Shown piece by piece: positions 17,341 to 27,383 of a stretch of DNA of 64,000 nucleotides. How positions within the stretch are numbered: position 1 is the first letter of the stretch; each line of letters opens with the position of its first letter. The notes under the pieces are model-generated. The model ran no database searches, was not told the origin of the DNA, and was given only the letters and a program-made list of their open reading frames with translations. The translations under genes were made by a program, and so were the position numbers. The DNA comes from Vibrio sp. 10N (lineage in GTDB: Bacteria > Pseudomonadota > Gammaproteobacteria > Enterobacterales > Vibrionaceae), in assembly GCF_036245475.1 (NCBI RefSeq), contig NZ_BTPM01000001.1, positions 744,001 through 808,000 of the forward strand, written 5' to 3'.

Positions 17341-18915
17341 TTAGCGGCCCGTATTACCACCTATGGTAGGTTTTACTGCAGGTTGAGCACCACTACTCGT
17401 GGACTCCGCAGCTGAAACCGCACCCGATACTGGAGGCAGCGGTGGTATCACGATCAGACCGTCGGTCGTTAGCTCTTGCTCAGCTTGTTCAGCAAGCTGC
17501 TTGTCAACATGGCCAATGATACTTTGATAGTAACGGCGAATGTTCTCAACGTAATTACGCGCCTCATCACCACGTGCATAGCCATAACGTGTTTGACTGT
17601 AGAACTTTTTCTGACGGAGTAGCGGTAGGCGATCTTTCACATCCGCCCAAGCATCAGGGTCGCCACCTTGACGTTTCGTCAGGCGCCTTGCATCCATCAT
17701 ATGACCAAAGCCAACGTTGTAAGAAGCCAGGGCAAACCAGATCTTTTCGTGCTCAGTGATGGAGTCTGGCACGCGATCAACGATACGTCTTAAGTACTCA
17801 ACACCGCCACGAACAGACTGCTCAGGATCAAGACGATTGGTAACATTAACGCTTTTCGCGGTCGGGAGCGTCAGCATCATCATTCCGCGTACTCCTGTTG
17901 GCGACTTGGCAATGGGATTCCAATGCGATTCTTGATAGGCCAGTGCTGCAATCAAACGCCAGTCGAACTCTTTCGAGTACTTCTTAAATAGTGGTGACCA
18001 TTTAGGTAGCTTGTTGTCGAGAGCGCGAATGAATGCGCGCGTATCGACGTAATCGAATACGCCTATGTGACCGATATACTTCTCTTCTAAATTAGCCAGC
18101 TCACCGGTTTGCTTGAGCTGTCCGAAAAACTCGATGAGTAGGGCATATAGGCTTTCATCTTCTGATTGGCGCATATACCAAGAAATCGGTTGGTCTTCGG
18201 TCATCTCGAAAGCGAGCGCCAAATCTGGATAGATACGTTGTGATAATGATAGCTCAACCGAATCCGCCATGGTAAAGCGCAGTTTACCTTCTGATACTTG
18301 CTTGAGCAGGTCATTGACGTCCGCATTGGCATCGACGTAGTAGCGAATATCTGGGTGTTGGTTGGCAACCGAGGCTAAGGTTTTTTCGAAATGTGAGTCT
18401 TTGACGATGGCAAACACCTCTTCGCCATCGGCTTTATCTATCAGCTCTTGTTGAGTATTCAGCAATTGCTCTAGGTTGCGTGGGCGCCATTGACCTTTTT
18501 TATACACCACTTGTTGGCTGACATAATAGTAAGCCGGGCCAGCTCGAAATTTCTGAATTCGTTCAGGCGACTGACTCAAGCCTGCGGCAATGATATCAAT
18601 TTCGCCTTTTTGCAAAGCTGGAAAGAGGCTCGCTTGGCGGAATGCCGGTTTCATTTCTAGCTTCACACCCAGCGCATCGGCAAACTGTCTTGCAAGCTCG
18701 TAATCCAGCCCGGTTGGACCGTCAGGGCCGATGTAGTAGGAGAGCTGGTTATTGAGAGTACCAACACGAAGCACGCCGCGTTCTTTGATGCTTTCTAATT
18801 CACTCTTTGGATCAGAATCGATTTGACAGCCTGCCAAGCCAATAGTGAGTAGACAGGCAGACAGCAATTTTAACCAGCGGCGGTTAGGCCAACGAACAAC
18901 AGATGGACTTTGCAT
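17341..18915 (-). CDS. mltF: Membrane-bound lytic murein transglycosylase F
   Basis: A peptidoglycan-cleaving lipoprotein of the outer membrane, forming 1,6-anhydromuropeptides. The 524-residue product has a signal peptide with lipobox LAGC, so Cys30 is the lipidated residue. Residues about 40-270 are an extracellular solute-binding protein type 3-like domain that regulates MltF. Residues about 310-460 are the SLT catalytic domain, with the catalytic Glu329 in ALAYQESHWNP. A Pro/Ser/Ala-rich tail ends the protein. It is divergent from purL. The usual T-rich terminator is absent, but a 10-bp stem lies at 17284-17311. Confidence 0.95.
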   Translation of the reverse strand: MQSPSVVRWPNRRWLKLLSACLLTIGLAGCQIDSDPKSELESIKERGVLRVGTLNNQLSYYIGPDGPTGLDYELARQFADALGVKLEMKPAFRQASLFPALQKGEIDIIAAGLSQSPERIQKFRAGPAYYYVSQQVVYKKGQWRPRNLEQLLNTQQELIDKADGEEVFAIVKDSHFEKTLASVANQHPDIRYYVDANADVNDLLKQVSEGKLRFTMADSVELSLSQRIYPDLALAFEMTEDQPISWYMRQSEDESLYALLIEFFGQLKQTGELANLEEKYIGHIGVFDYVDTRAFIRALDNKLPKWSPLFKKYSKEFDWRLIAALAYQESHWNPIAKSPTGVRGMMMLTLPTAKSVNVTNRLDPEQSVRGGVEYLRRIVDRVPDSITEHEKIWFALASYNVGFGHMMDARRLTKRQGGDPDAWADVKDRLPLLRQKKFYSQTRYGYARGDEARNYVENIRRYYQSIIGHVDKQLAEQAEQELTTDGLIVIPPLPPVSGAVSAAESTSSGAQPAVKPTIGGNTGR

Positions 18916-19053
18916 TAATTCATAGATCTCACAACGTTAGTGCTGCCTTTATACCAAAGCTGTGCGTGTTGGCAAAGCGAGATAGCAGAAACAACCGAGA
19001 GTGGTCACTTTATCATCGATCTCTAGCGTATTTCGGCAAAACAAAAAAAAATG

Positions 19054-19069
19054 ACGAAAACGTTTGCGC
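19054..19069. promoter_or_regulatory. PurR operator upstream of purL
   Basis: ACGAAAACGTTTGCGC matches the PurR consensus (ACGCAAACGTTTGCGT) at 14 of 16 positions. It lies immediately upstream of a probable promoter for purL, with -10 TATAAT at 19099-19104 and a poor -35 TTACGT at 19076-19081. Purine-dependent repression of purL is known in E. coli. Confidence 0.85.
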
Positions 19070-19211
19070 CAACGCTTACGTCACAAAAAAAAATCCTCTA
19101 TAATACCGCCGCATCAAGGTAGGAGAAATCGTTATAAGTTCAGTTTTTAATATTAACTGATTGAATTTATAAGAATTTCACCTAAATCAACTGCATAAGA
19201 GACCTAAGCAC

Positions 19212-22200
19212 ATGAGAATTTTGCGTGGTTCCCCAGCTCTTTCTGAGTTTCGTGTTAACAAGCTACTAGAGCTTTGTCGTGAACTAAACCTACCAGTAAC
19301 AGGTATTTACGCTGAGTTTGCCCACTTTGCCGACCTAACGGCAGACCTGGATGCGTCTGAAGTTGAAAAATTAGAGAAGTTGCTGACTTACGGTCCAACT
19401 ATCGAAGAGCACGAGCCGACTGGCACACTGCTATTAGTGACACCTCGCCCTGGCACCATCTCGCCATGGTCTTCTAAATCTACGGATATCGCGAATAACT
19501 GTGGCCTAGACAAAGTGACTCGTCTAGAGCGCGGTACTGCATACTATGTAGAGACATCAAGCGAACTGACTGAGCTTCAACTTGTTGAGCTTAAAGCGGT
19601 GATCCACGACCGTATGATGGAAGTGGTTTTCTCTGACTTCGAATCAGCGGCAGCGCTGTTCCAAGTGGCAGAGCCAGCACCGGTTGCCGATGTTGACCTA
19701 CTTACAGGCGGTCGCAAAGCACTAGAAGACGCGAACGTGACGCTTGGTCTTGCACTTGCAGAAGATGAAATTGATTACCTAGTTGAAAGCTTTGTGACTA
19801 AGCTAGAGCGCAACCCAACAGACATCGAATTGATGATGTTTGCACAGGCGAACTCTGAGCACTGTCGTCACAAGATCTTCAACGCAGATTGGACTATTGA
19901 CGGCGTTAAGCAAGACAAGTCGCTGTTCAAGATGATCAAAAACACATTTGAAACGACGCCAGACCACGTTTTGTCTGCATACAAAGATAATGCAGCGGTT
20001 ATGGAAGGCTCTGAAGTGGGTCGTTTCTTCCCAGATCCAAAAACACGTCAGTACGGCTACAACCACGAGAAAGCGCACATCCTAATGAAGGTGGAAACGC
20101 ACAACCACCCAACAGCGATTTCTCCATGGCCAGGCGCATCGACAGGTAGTGGCGGCGAAATCCGTGACGAAGGCGCAACAGGTATTGGCGGTAAGCCAAA
20201 AGCAGGTCTTGTAGGCTTTACTACGTCGAACCTTCGCATTCCTGGTTTTGAGCAGCCTTGGGAAACAGATTTTGGTAAGCCAGGTCGTATCGTTAATGCA
20301 CTGGATATCATGCTAGAAGGTCCACTAGGTGGCGCAGCATTTAACAACGAATTTGGTCGTCCAAACCTACTGGGTTACTTCCGTACTTACGAAGAGAAGG
20401 TAACGTCTCACGCAGGTGAAGAAGTGCGTGGTTACCACAAGCCGATCATGATTGCTGGTGGTATGGGTAACATCCGTGACGAGCACGTTCAGAAGAAAGA
20501 GATCCCAGTAGGTGCAAGCCTAATCGTACTTGGTGGTCCTGCAATGAACATCGGTCTTGGTGGCGGTGCGGCGTCTTCTATGGCGTCTGGTCAGTCTGCT
20601 GAAGACCTAGACTTTGCGTCAGTACAGCGTGAAAACCCAGAGATGGAACGTCGCTGTCAAGAAGTGATCGACCGCTGCTGGCAGCTAGGTGAAGACAACC
20701 CAATCGCATTTATCCACGATGTGGGCGCAGGCGGTATCTCAAACGCACTTCCTGAGCTTGTGGACGATGGTGAGCGCGGCGGTATCTTCCAACTACGTGA
20801 CGTACCTAATGATGAGCCAGGCATGAGCCCACTTGAGATCTGGTGTAACGAATCTCAAGAGCGCTATGTAATGGCGGTTGCGCCAGAGAACATGGAAGCA
20901 TTCGATGCTATCTGTAAGCGTGAGCGCGCACCATACGCAGTGGTGGGTGTGGCAACAGAAGAGCGTGAACTGAAACTTGAAGATTCACACTTCGACAACA
21001 CGCCAATTGACATGCCGATGGACATCCTTCTTGGTAAAACGCCGAAGATGCACCGTGATGCGAAAACACTGAAAGTAGACAGCCCTGCTATCTCTCGCGA
21101 AGGCATTGAAATGAACGATGCGGTTGACCGCGTTCTTCGCCTACCAACAGTTGCAGAGAAAACATTCCTAATCACCATCGGTGACCGTACCGTTACAGGT
21201 CTGGTTGCTCGTGACCAGATGGTTGGTCCTTGGCAGGTGCCGGTAGCAAACTGCGCAGTCACAGCAGCGAGCTACGATACTTACCACGGTGAAGCGATGT
21301 CTATGGGTGAGCGCACGCCAGTTGCTCTTCTAGACTTTGGCGCGTCTGCGCGTCTAGCGGTAGGTGAGTCTCTGACTAACATCGCAGCAACAGACATCGG
21401 TGATATTAAGCGTATTAAGCTATCAGCTAACTGGATGTCTCCAGCGGGTCACCCTGGTGAAGACGCTGGTCTTTACGAAGCGGTGAAAGCGGTAGGTGAA
21501 GAGCTATGTCCAGCACTGGGTCTAACGATTCCAGTAGGTAAAGACTCAATGTCGATGAAGACCAAGTGGAACGAGAATGGTGAAGACAAAGAAGTCACGT
21601 CGCCACTTTCACTGGTTATCACTGCATTTGGTCGTGTGGAAGACGTTCGTAAGACGGTCACGCCGCAGCTTCGCACCCCAGAGACCTTGGAAGGACTAGG
21701 CGAGTCGTCTCTTGTTCTTGTTGACCTAGGTAACGGTAAAAACCGTCTAGGTGCAACAGCATTGGCACAGGTTTACAAGCAGCTTGGTGATAAGCCAGCA
21801 GACGTAGACAACGCAGAGCAGCTAAAAGGCTTCTTCGATGCGATGCAAACCCTTGTTCGTGATGACAAGCTGGTGGCTTACCACGATAAAGGCGATGGCG
21901 GTCTATTCGTAACCCTTGCTGAGATGGCATTTGCGGGTCACTGTGGCGTGAAAGCTGACATCGCAAGCCTGTCTTCTTCAGAGAACGGCGAAGATACACT
22001 AGCGGCGCTATTTAACGAAGAGCTGGGTGCGGTTGTTCAGGTTAAGAATGACGACCTAGAAGCGGTGAAAGCGGTTCTAGCGGCGAACGGCCTAGAAGCA
22101 TGTTCTCACGTCATCGGCAGCGTTGAAGCGTCTGACGACTTCGTGATCACTTCTGGTGATGCGGTTGTTATCGAGCGCTCTCGTACAGAGCTACGTACTA

Positions 22201-23141
22201 TCTGGGCTGAAACGACGCACAAGATGCAGTCTCTGCGTGACAACTCTGCGTGTGCAGACCAAGAGCACGAAGCGAAGAAAGACAACTCTGACCCAGGTCT
22301 GAACGTGAAACTGAGCTTCGACGTTAAAGAAGACGTTGCAGCGCCATACATCGCGACGGGCGCTAAGCCTAAGATGGCAATTCTTCGTGAGCAGGGTGTG
22401 AACTCTCACGTTGAAATGGCAGCAGCGTTTGACCGTGCTGGCTTTGAAGCAACAGACATCCACATGAGCGACATCCTTACGGGTCAAGCAGTTCTAGAAG
22501 AGTACCAAGGTCTTGTGGCTTGTGGTGGCTTCTCTTACGGTGACGTTCTTGGTGCGGGTGAAGGTTGGGCGAAGTCTATCCTGTTCAACGACCAAGCGCG
22601 TGACCAGTTCCAGAGCTTCTTCCATCGCGAAGACACCTTCTCACTAGGTGTGTGTAACGGCTGTCAGATGCTATCGAACCTAAAAGAGCTGATCCCAGGT
22701 GCAGACCTATGGCCACGCTTCGTTCGTAACGAATCTGAGCGCTTTGAAGCTCGCTTTAGCCTAGTAGAAGTGCAGAAGTCTGACTCTATCTTCTTCGATG
22801 GCATGGAAGGTTCACGTATGCCAATCGCAGTTTCTCACGGTGAAGGCCGCGTAGAGGTTCGCGACACTGACCACCTAAACGCGATTGAAGCATCAGGTAC
22901 GGTAGCGGTGCGTTACGTTGATAACAACGGCAACCCAACGCAGCAATATCCAAACAACCCGAACGGTTCACCAAACGCAATCACAGGTCTAACGACTCGT
23001 GACGGTCGTGTAACTATTATGATGCCGCACCCAGAGCGTGTATTCCGTACGGTTGCTAACTCTTGGGCGCCAGAGTCTTGGGGTGAAGACAGTGCTTGGA
23101 TGCGCATGTTCCGCAACGCTCGCGTGAACGTAGGTAAGTAA
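19212..23141 (+). CDS. purL: Phosphoribosylformylglycinamidine synthase
   Basis: Catalyses the fourth step of purine synthesis: FGAR + glutamine + ATP to FGAM. The 1309-residue product is the large single-chain form of gammaproteobacteria. It has an N-terminal PurS-like part (about 1-140), a linker, two AIRS-like ATP-grasp halves (about 220-1000; the [19 protein letters not shown] region is diagnostic), and a C-terminal class I glutamine amidotransferase domain with nucleophile Cys in [10 protein letters not shown]. The ATG at 19212 follows AAGAGA. A PurR box precedes it and a terminator follows. The gene is single and complete. Confidence 0.98.
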   Translation: MRILRGSPALSEFRVNKLLELCRELNLPVTGIYAEFAHFADLTADLDASEVEKLEKLLTYGPTIEEHEPTGTLLLVTPRPGTISPWSSKSTDIANNCGLDKVTRLERGTAYYVETSSELTELQLVELKAVIHDRMMEVVFSDFESAAALFQVAEPAPVADVDLLTGGRKALEDANVTLGLALAEDEIDYLVESFVTKLERNPTDIELMMFAQANSEHCRHKIFNADWTIDGVKQDKSLFKMIKNTFETTPDHVLSAYKDNAAVMEGSEVGRFFPDPKTRQYGYNHEKAHILMKVETHNHPTAISPWPGASTGSGGEIRDEGATGIGGKPKAGLVGFTTSNLRIPGFEQPWETDFGKPGRIVNALDIMLEGPLGGAAFNNEFGRPNLLGYFRTYEEKVTSHAGEEVRGYHKPIMIAGGMGNIRDEHVQKKEIPVGASLIVLGGPAMNIGLGGGAASSMASGQSAEDLDFASVQRENPEMERRCQEVIDRCWQLGEDNPIAFIHDVGAGGISNALPELVDDGERGGIFQLRDVPNDEPGMSPLEIWCNESQERYVMAVAPENMEAFDAICKRERAPYAVVGVATEERELKLEDSHFDNTPIDMPMDILLGKTPKMHRDAKTLKVDSPAISREGIEMNDAVDRVLRLPTVAEKTFLITIGDRTVTGLVARDQMVGPWQVPVANCAVTAASYDTYHGEAMSMGERTPVALLDFGASARLAVGESLTNIAATDIGDIKRIKLSANWMSPAGHPGEDAGLYEAVKAVGEELCPALGLTIPVGKDSMSMKTKWNENGEDKEVTSPLSLVITAFGRVEDVRKTVTPQLRTPETLEGLGESSLVLVDLGNGKNRLGATALAQVYKQLGDKPADVDNAEQLKGFFDAMQTLVRDDKLVAYHDKGDGGLFVTLAEMAFAGHCGVKADIASLSSSENGEDTLAALFNEELGAVVQVKNDDLEAVKAVLAANGLEACSHVIGSVEASDDFVITSGDAVVIERSRTELRTIWAETTHKMQSLRDNSACADQEHEAKKDNSDPGLNVKLSFDVKEDVAAPYIATGAKPKMAILREQGVNSHVEMAAAFDRAGFEATDIHMSDILTGQAVLEEYQGLVACGGFSYGDVLGAGEGWAKSILFNDQARDQFQSFFHREDTFSLGVCNGCQMLSNLKELIPGADLWPRFVRNESERFEARFSLVEVQKSDSIFFDGMEGSRMPIAVSHGEGRVEVRDTDHLNAIEASGTVAVRYVDNNGNPTQQYPNNPNGSPNAITGLTTRDGRVTIMMPHPERVFRTVANSWAPESWGEDSAWMRMFRNARVNVGK

Positions 23142-23187
23142 TCAAACTAAGGCAACTGCCTCAAAGGTTACAACCAAATAGTTAATG

Positions 23188-23218
23188 AAGTCCTCAGTGG
23201 AAACACTGGGGACTTTTT
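23188..23218 (+). terminator. Rho-independent terminator of purL
   Basis: AAGTCCTCAGTG / CACTGGGGACTT stem with a GAAA tetraloop (one G-T pair), followed by TTTTT. Confidence 0.92.
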
Positions 23219-23335
23219 CTTATAAAAACTCTGAGCGTCAGCGCTCGATTTGTGTTCTAATACCGCGCTGGCTTAGGGATGGTCAGTATTACATTGCTGG
23301 AATATCCCTTAACAAAGTCTTTAGGAAATACATAA

Positions 23336-23602
23336 ATGTCTGAAAATAAAAAATTTACTATCCGTCTAACGGAAAAGCGTAACGGCTGGTCTGCAGAGAT
23401 CATTCGTCAAGTGACTTCTCGTCGCACGGTTGTGTCTAAGCGTGAGATGGGCTTTGAGAGCCAAGAGTTGGCTCAAGCGTGGGCGGATAAAGAGCTTGCT
23501 GGTTTTATCGAAAACCAAGCAAAGCGCAATGTGCGCAAAGCAGAAGCTCGCGCAGCGAAAGCAGAAGCAGCAGCGAAAGCTGAAGCAGATAGCGAAGAGT
23601 AG
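23336..23602 (+). CDS. DUF3622 family small protein
   Basis: An 88-residue protein of unknown function. The first about 60 residues (KFTIRLTEKRNGWSAEIIRQ, then SRRTVVSKREMGFES) look like a small beta-rich domain. The C-terminal 30 residues are a charged Ala/Lys/Glu repeat, probably a helix. I recall this as DUF3622, a family found in Vibrionales. The ATG at 23336 follows AGGAAA at good spacing. It is alone between purL and a convergent YebE-like gene, with terminators on both sides. No signal peptide or membrane segment is visible. Confidence 0.8.
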   Translation: MSENKKFTIRLTEKRNGWSAEIIRQVTSRRTVVSKREMGFESQELAQAWADKELAGFIENQAKRNVRKAEARAAKAEAAAKAEADSEE

Positions 23603-23622
23603 TTCTTTTCGCTCTGATGGTG

Positions 23623-23646
23623 GTTCCTAGGGATACCCCTAGGAAC
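23623..23646. terminator. Perfect 10-bp stem-loop between DUF3622 and the YebE-like gene
   Basis: GTTCCTAGGG / CCCTAGGAAC with loop ATAC, placed between two convergent genes. No T run follows directly on either strand, so termination strength is uncertain. Confidence 0.55.
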
Positions 23647-23669
23647 GCATTATCACTTTTAACTCAGTT

Positions 23670-24341
23670 CTACTGACTTACCTGAGCGTTCAATTGCTCA
23701 ACCAAACCATCCTCTAACCCAAGTTGGGTTGCCAACTCTTTCAAATACGCTTTTTCCATAAAGTTTTGCTCATCAGCCACTAATAGACTGGCTAGGTATA
23801 TCTCTGTCGCGTGTTCTGGTGACACGGCTAATCGAGCGATCTCAGTAGGATCAAGAGGCTTTGCTATCTCCGCTTGAATCAATTGTTGTACTGATACGTC
23901 AGCATCGATTTGGGTGAGCGCTTGCTCGATCTTTGCCATTTCTTGCTCGTCAATATGTCCATCAGCCTTGGCTGCTGCGATCATTGCTTTGAGCACCGAT
24001 TCATCGTGTTGCGAAGTTTGGGTAAAGTTATCCGGGGTTTGCGGTGAGCTAGAAGTCGTGGACTCTCCCTTGTTGTAATCGTTATAGAGCTTGTAAGCGA
24101 GCGCACCTAATGCCGCGGCACCACCCACACCTAGCGCAGTTTTGCCCATTTTTTTGGTCTTCTTAGAGCCCATTAGCATACCAAGTAAACCTCCGCCTAC
24201 CGCACCAGCACCAAGGGCTCCAAGAGTTTTCTTGTCGCCGAGCGCTTGGCCGATGCTTGACGAAGATTGGCTCGCTTTTTGGGTAGCTTGATTGACGATA
24301 TCTGAATTAAGGGCTTGGTTAAGCAGTGATCTTAGGTTCAT
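23670..24341 (-). CDS. YebE/DUF533 family membrane-associated protein with TerB-like domain
   Basis: A 223-residue protein of the YebE (DUF533) family. The N-terminal 35 residues are polar. Residues about 38-85 are Gly/Ala-rich and hydrophobic (TLGALGAGAVGGGLLGMLMG and GKTALGVGGAAALGALAYKL), suggesting one or two membrane segments. After a Ser/Thr/Gln linker, the C-terminal half (AMIAAAKADGHIDEQEMAKI to the end) is a helical TerB-like fold. Function is unknown; E. coli yebE responds to envelope stress. The ATG at 24341 has AGGAGT upstream. It is downstream of proS but separated from it by a terminator. Confidence 0.85.
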   Translation of the reverse strand: MNLRSLLNQALNSDIVNQATQKASQSSSSIGQALGDKKTLGALGAGAVGGGLLGMLMGSKKTKKMGKTALGVGGAAALGALAYKLYNDYNKGESTTSSSPQTPDNFTQTSQHDESVLKAMIAAAKADGHIDEQEMAKIEQALTQIDADVSVQQLIQAEIAKPLDPTEIARLAVSPEHATEIYLASLLVADEQNFMEKAYLKELATQLGLEDGLVEQLNAQVSQ

Positions 24342-24409
24342 CTGTTACTCCTAGTCAGGTGGCATTCCACCATCATAAGAAAGCGAACATGAACAGAGTA
24401 TGAAGGCAA

Positions 24410-24434
24410 TAAAAAAGGCCGCATAGCGGCCTTT
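24410..24434 (-). terminator. Rho-independent terminator of proS
   Basis: AAAGGCCGC / GCGGCCTTT stem with a 3-base loop, followed on the minus strand by an uninterrupted U run. It lies 19 bases after the proS stop. Confidence 0.93.
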
Positions 24435-24452
24435 AGGATAATTGGGTAACGA

Positions 24453-26168
24453 TTAAGCTAGCTGAGCTTTCACGTGAGCCACGATATTATCGATAGCGAT
24501 TGGCGTTTTGTCACCAGTACGACGGTTCTTGTATTCGAAGTTACCTTCGTCCATGCTGCGGTCACCAATAACTACAGTATGAGGAACACCGACAAGCTCC
24601 ATATCAGAGAACATAACGCCTGGACGCTCTTTACGATCGTCAAATAGCACTTCGATACCAGCCGCAGTCAGTTCTGCGTATAGCTTCTCTGCTGCTTCTT
24701 TAACGCGCTCAGACTTATGCATGTTCATCGGTACGATCGCAACTTGGAATGGTGCGATAGCGTCAGGCCAGATGATGCCGTACTTATCGTTGTTCTGTTC
24801 GATAGCTGCTGCTACCACACGTGAAACACCGATACCGTAACAACCCATCTCTAGGATAACGTTCTTACCGTCAGGACCAAGCACGCCACAGTTCATCTTC
24901 TCAGAGTAGTTTTTACCTAGCTGGAAGATATGGCCGACTTCGATACCACGCTTAAGCAGGATAGTACCTTGACCACATGGGCTTGGATCGCCTTCTACAA
25001 CGTTACGTAGATCTTCTACTTTACCAAGCTCAACGTCACGACCCCAGTTGATGCCAAAGTAGTGCTTGTCATCAACGTTAGCGCCAGCGCCAAAGTCGCT
25101 CATTACTGCAACCGAGCGGTCAACAATAAATGGTAGCTCAAGACCAACCGGACCTAGTGAACCAGGACCTGCGCCAATTGCAGCGCGAATTTCTTCTTCT
25201 GTTGCCATTTCTAGAGGAGAGGCAACTTCAGCAATTTTCTCAGCTTTGATTTCGTTAAGCTCGTGGTCACCACGGATGATAAGGCCGACAAGCGGCGCTT
25301 CGATTTCATCAGAAGCTTTAACAAACAGCGTTTTCACTGTTTTCTCGATTGGTAGGTCGAACTGTTCAATAAGCTCAGCAATGGTTTTCGCATTTGGCGT
25401 ATCAACCAAAGTCACTTCTTGAGTTGGAGCGGCAAGCTCTACTGCAGGCGCTAGTGCTTCTGCTTTTTCGATGTTTGCAGCGTAGTCAGACTCAGAAGAG
25501 AAGGCGATAAGGTCTTCACCGCTTTCTGCCAATACGTGGAATTCGTGTGAGCCGTTACCACCGATAGCACCGGTATCAGCCAGCACAGGGCGGTAGTCTA
25601 GACCCATGCGGTCAAACGCTTTGCAGTAAGCATCGTGCATCGCTTCGTAAGACTTCTCTAAGCCGTCTTTGTCGATGTCGAAGCTGTACGCATCCATCAT
25701 TGAGAATTCACGTGCACGCATCACACCAAAACGTGGGCGGCGCTCATCACGGAATTTAGTTTGGATTTGGTACAGGTTAAGTGGTAGCTGCTTGTACGAG
25801 TTAACTTCGTTACGCACAAGGCTAGTGATCACTTCTTCTGCTGTTGGGCTTAGTACAAACGGACGCTCATGACGGTCAGTGAAGCGAAGAAGCTCATCAC
25901 CCATCTTTTCAGATCGGCCTGTCTCTTCCCATAGTTCAAACGGCTGCACTACGGGCATCAAAGTCTCAACTGCACCTGCATTATCGATCTCTTGGCGAAC
26001 GATGTTTTCGACTTTACGCAGAACACGTAGACCCGTAGGTAGCCAAGTGTATAGACCTGAAGCTAGCTTACGAATCATACCTGCACGCAGCATGAGCTGG
26101 TGACTTACAACTTCTGCGTCGTTTGGTGTCTCCTTCAGAGTAGAAAGAAGATAGTTACTGGTACGCAT
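24453..26168 (-). CDS. proS: Prolyl-tRNA synthetase
   Basis: Charges tRNA-Pro. At 571 residues it is the standard bacterial class II enzyme. Class II motif 1 lies near [19 protein letters not shown] and motif 2 in [18 protein letters not shown]. Residues about 230-380 form the INS/YbaK-like editing domain that clears Ala-tRNA-Pro, and motif 3 with the C-terminal anticodon domain follows ([11 protein letters not shown]). A probable sigma-70 promoter lies upstream at 26238-26266. trmO lies directly upstream on the same strand; in E. coli these genes are also close together. Confidence 0.98.
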   Translation of the reverse strand: MRTSNYLLSTLKETPNDAEVVSHQLMLRAGMIRKLASGLYTWLPTGLRVLRKVENIVRQEIDNAGAVETLMPVVQPFELWEETGRSEKMGDELLRFTDRHERPFVLSPTAEEVITSLVRNEVNSYKQLPLNLYQIQTKFRDERRPRFGVMRAREFSMMDAYSFDIDKDGLEKSYEAMHDAYCKAFDRMGLDYRPVLADTGAIGGNGSHEFHVLAESGEDLIAFSSESDYAANIEKAEALAPAVELAAPTQEVTLVDTPNAKTIAELIEQFDLPIEKTVKTLFVKASDEIEAPLVGLIIRGDHELNEIKAEKIAEVASPLEMATEEEIRAAIGAGPGSLGPVGLELPFIVDRSVAVMSDFGAGANVDDKHYFGINWGRDVELGKVEDLRNVVEGDPSPCGQGTILLKRGIEVGHIFQLGKNYSEKMNCGVLGPDGKNVILEMGCYGIGVSRVVAAAIEQNNDKYGIIWPDAIAPFQVAIVPMNMHKSERVKEAAEKLYAELTAAGIEVLFDDRKERPGVMFSDMELVGVPHTVVIGDRSMDEGNFEYKNRRTGDKTPIAIDNIVAHVKAQLA

Positions 26169-26237
26169 TTATGGGTATCCGTTCATCATGTTGATAGTAA
26201 ATCTGGGCAGAGGCGCCCAAATTGAGTTAAGCCGCCT

Positions 26238-26266
26238 ATGATATCAGCCAAACGCCTTTCTACCAA
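26238..26266 (-). promoter_or_regulatory. Probable sigma-70 promoter of proS
   Basis: On the minus strand TTGGTA (26261-26266) and TATCAT (26238-26243) are separated by 17 bases and lie about 70 bases before the proS start. Matches to consensus are 4 of 6 and 5 of 6. Confidence 0.55.
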
Positions 26267-26317
26267 ATGACTTTGCTAGCAAATAGGTCTCATCAATAAA
26301 CCGCTAGGATCCGGTGT

Positions 26318-27016
26318 TTAGAGAGTCTCAATGGCGGTGACGACAATGTGATCGCTATTGGCTTTAAATTTTACGTTCCAATCGAACAGTCTCACGCCAT
26401 ATTCTTTGTCGTCAATTTTGCCTTTTTTATAGGCTGGCCTTGGGTCTTGTGCGAGCACTTCGCTGATGATTTGCTGTTTATGTTGGCCGTCTGGGCTGTT
26501 AGTTAAACTCTCAAGCGCGTGGGGTGTGAACATGATTGGTGTTGCCTCGGGCTCGGATTCTGCGTATCCCCCTTTTACATCAGTGATGGAGTCGGAATAG
26601 GGGATATAGGGTTTAATATCTACAATAGGGGTACCATCGACCAAATCGACGCTACCGACATCGATAAACACTTGTTGACCCTTCTGTCTAACCCCTCGAA
26701 ATTCAACTGCAGACATTCCTATACCATTTGGTCTAAATGTGGCGCGGCTAGCAAGCACACCAATGCGTTCATTACCACCCAAGCGTGGCGGTCTTACCGT
26801 TGGTTTCCAGCCCGCTTCTAGGTTTTGGTCAAACAGAAATAACAGCCATAGATGCGAGAACTGCTCGAGACCGCGTACGGCTTCTAGACAATTAATGTCT
26901 CCCTGTAAGGCAATTGAGGCCGTGGCACTGGGCACTAATCTGGGCTGTCTAGGGACGGCAAACTTCTCTTTATAGGGGGAATGAATGGTACCAATAGGGT
27001 GCAGAGAGTAGCTCAT
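26318..27016 (-). CDS. trmO: tRNA (N6-threonylcarbamoyladenosine(37)-N6)-methyltransferase TrmO
   Basis: Methylates t6A37 to m6t6A37 in tRNA-Thr, using S-adenosylmethionine. The 232-residue product begins SLHPIGTIHSPYKEKFAVPRQ and contains the TsaA/YaeB signature EQFSHLWLLFLFDQN and RATFRPNGIGMSAVEF, with VDGTPIVDIKPYIPYSDS. The C-terminal third is the TrmO-specific extension. It was formerly annotated tsaA or yaeB. It stands upstream of proS; rcsF, which I recall between them in E. coli, is not here. Confidence 0.93.
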   Translation of the reverse strand: MSYSLHPIGTIHSPYKEKFAVPRQPRLVPSATASIALQGDINCLEAVRGLEQFSHLWLLFLFDQNLEAGWKPTVRPPRLGGNERIGVLASRATFRPNGIGMSAVEFRGVRQKGQQVFIDVGSVDLVDGTPIVDIKPYIPYSDSITDVKGGYAESEPEATPIMFTPHALESLTNSPDGQHKQQIISEVLAQDPRPAYKKGKIDDKEYGVRLFDWNVKFKANSDHIVVTAIETL

Positions 27017-27383
27017 TGACTGAGTCCTGGTTCACATAATTCAATATTCATCATTTCAGACGCGCGGTTTTTTTTCAATCTCGATATGTTGAGGTTTTTT
27101 TAGAGCTAATTCCCTGTCATAAGGGTGAAAAGATGAATATGTCACAAGAATGTTATAGTTTATTTTATATTTAGATCAATATAAGTCATTGTATAGTTGC
27201 TAACATCATGGTTAAAAATCGCACTGAATTTACAATTGGCAACATTTTAGGCTTTTATTATTGAGCTCGCTCACGTACCCTGCGCCTGCTTTTTACAAAG
27301 TTGTCAGAAATAAGACCGATGAGTGTCATCTGAAGTAAAGAACTTTGTTAACAGCTAGGACAATATAAAAAAGGAGGGGACAG
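27017..27383. other. 367-bp spacer between trmO and the second abgT-like gene
   Basis: No gene is seen. The trmO side is AT-rich. Closer to the transporter, ACAAAGTT (27295-27302) and AACTTTGT (27341-27348) form an 8-bp inverted repeat that could fold in the 5' UTR. A strong AAGGAGGGG ribosome binding site precedes the ATG at 27384. No clear promoter hexamers could be chosen. Confidence 0.55.
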
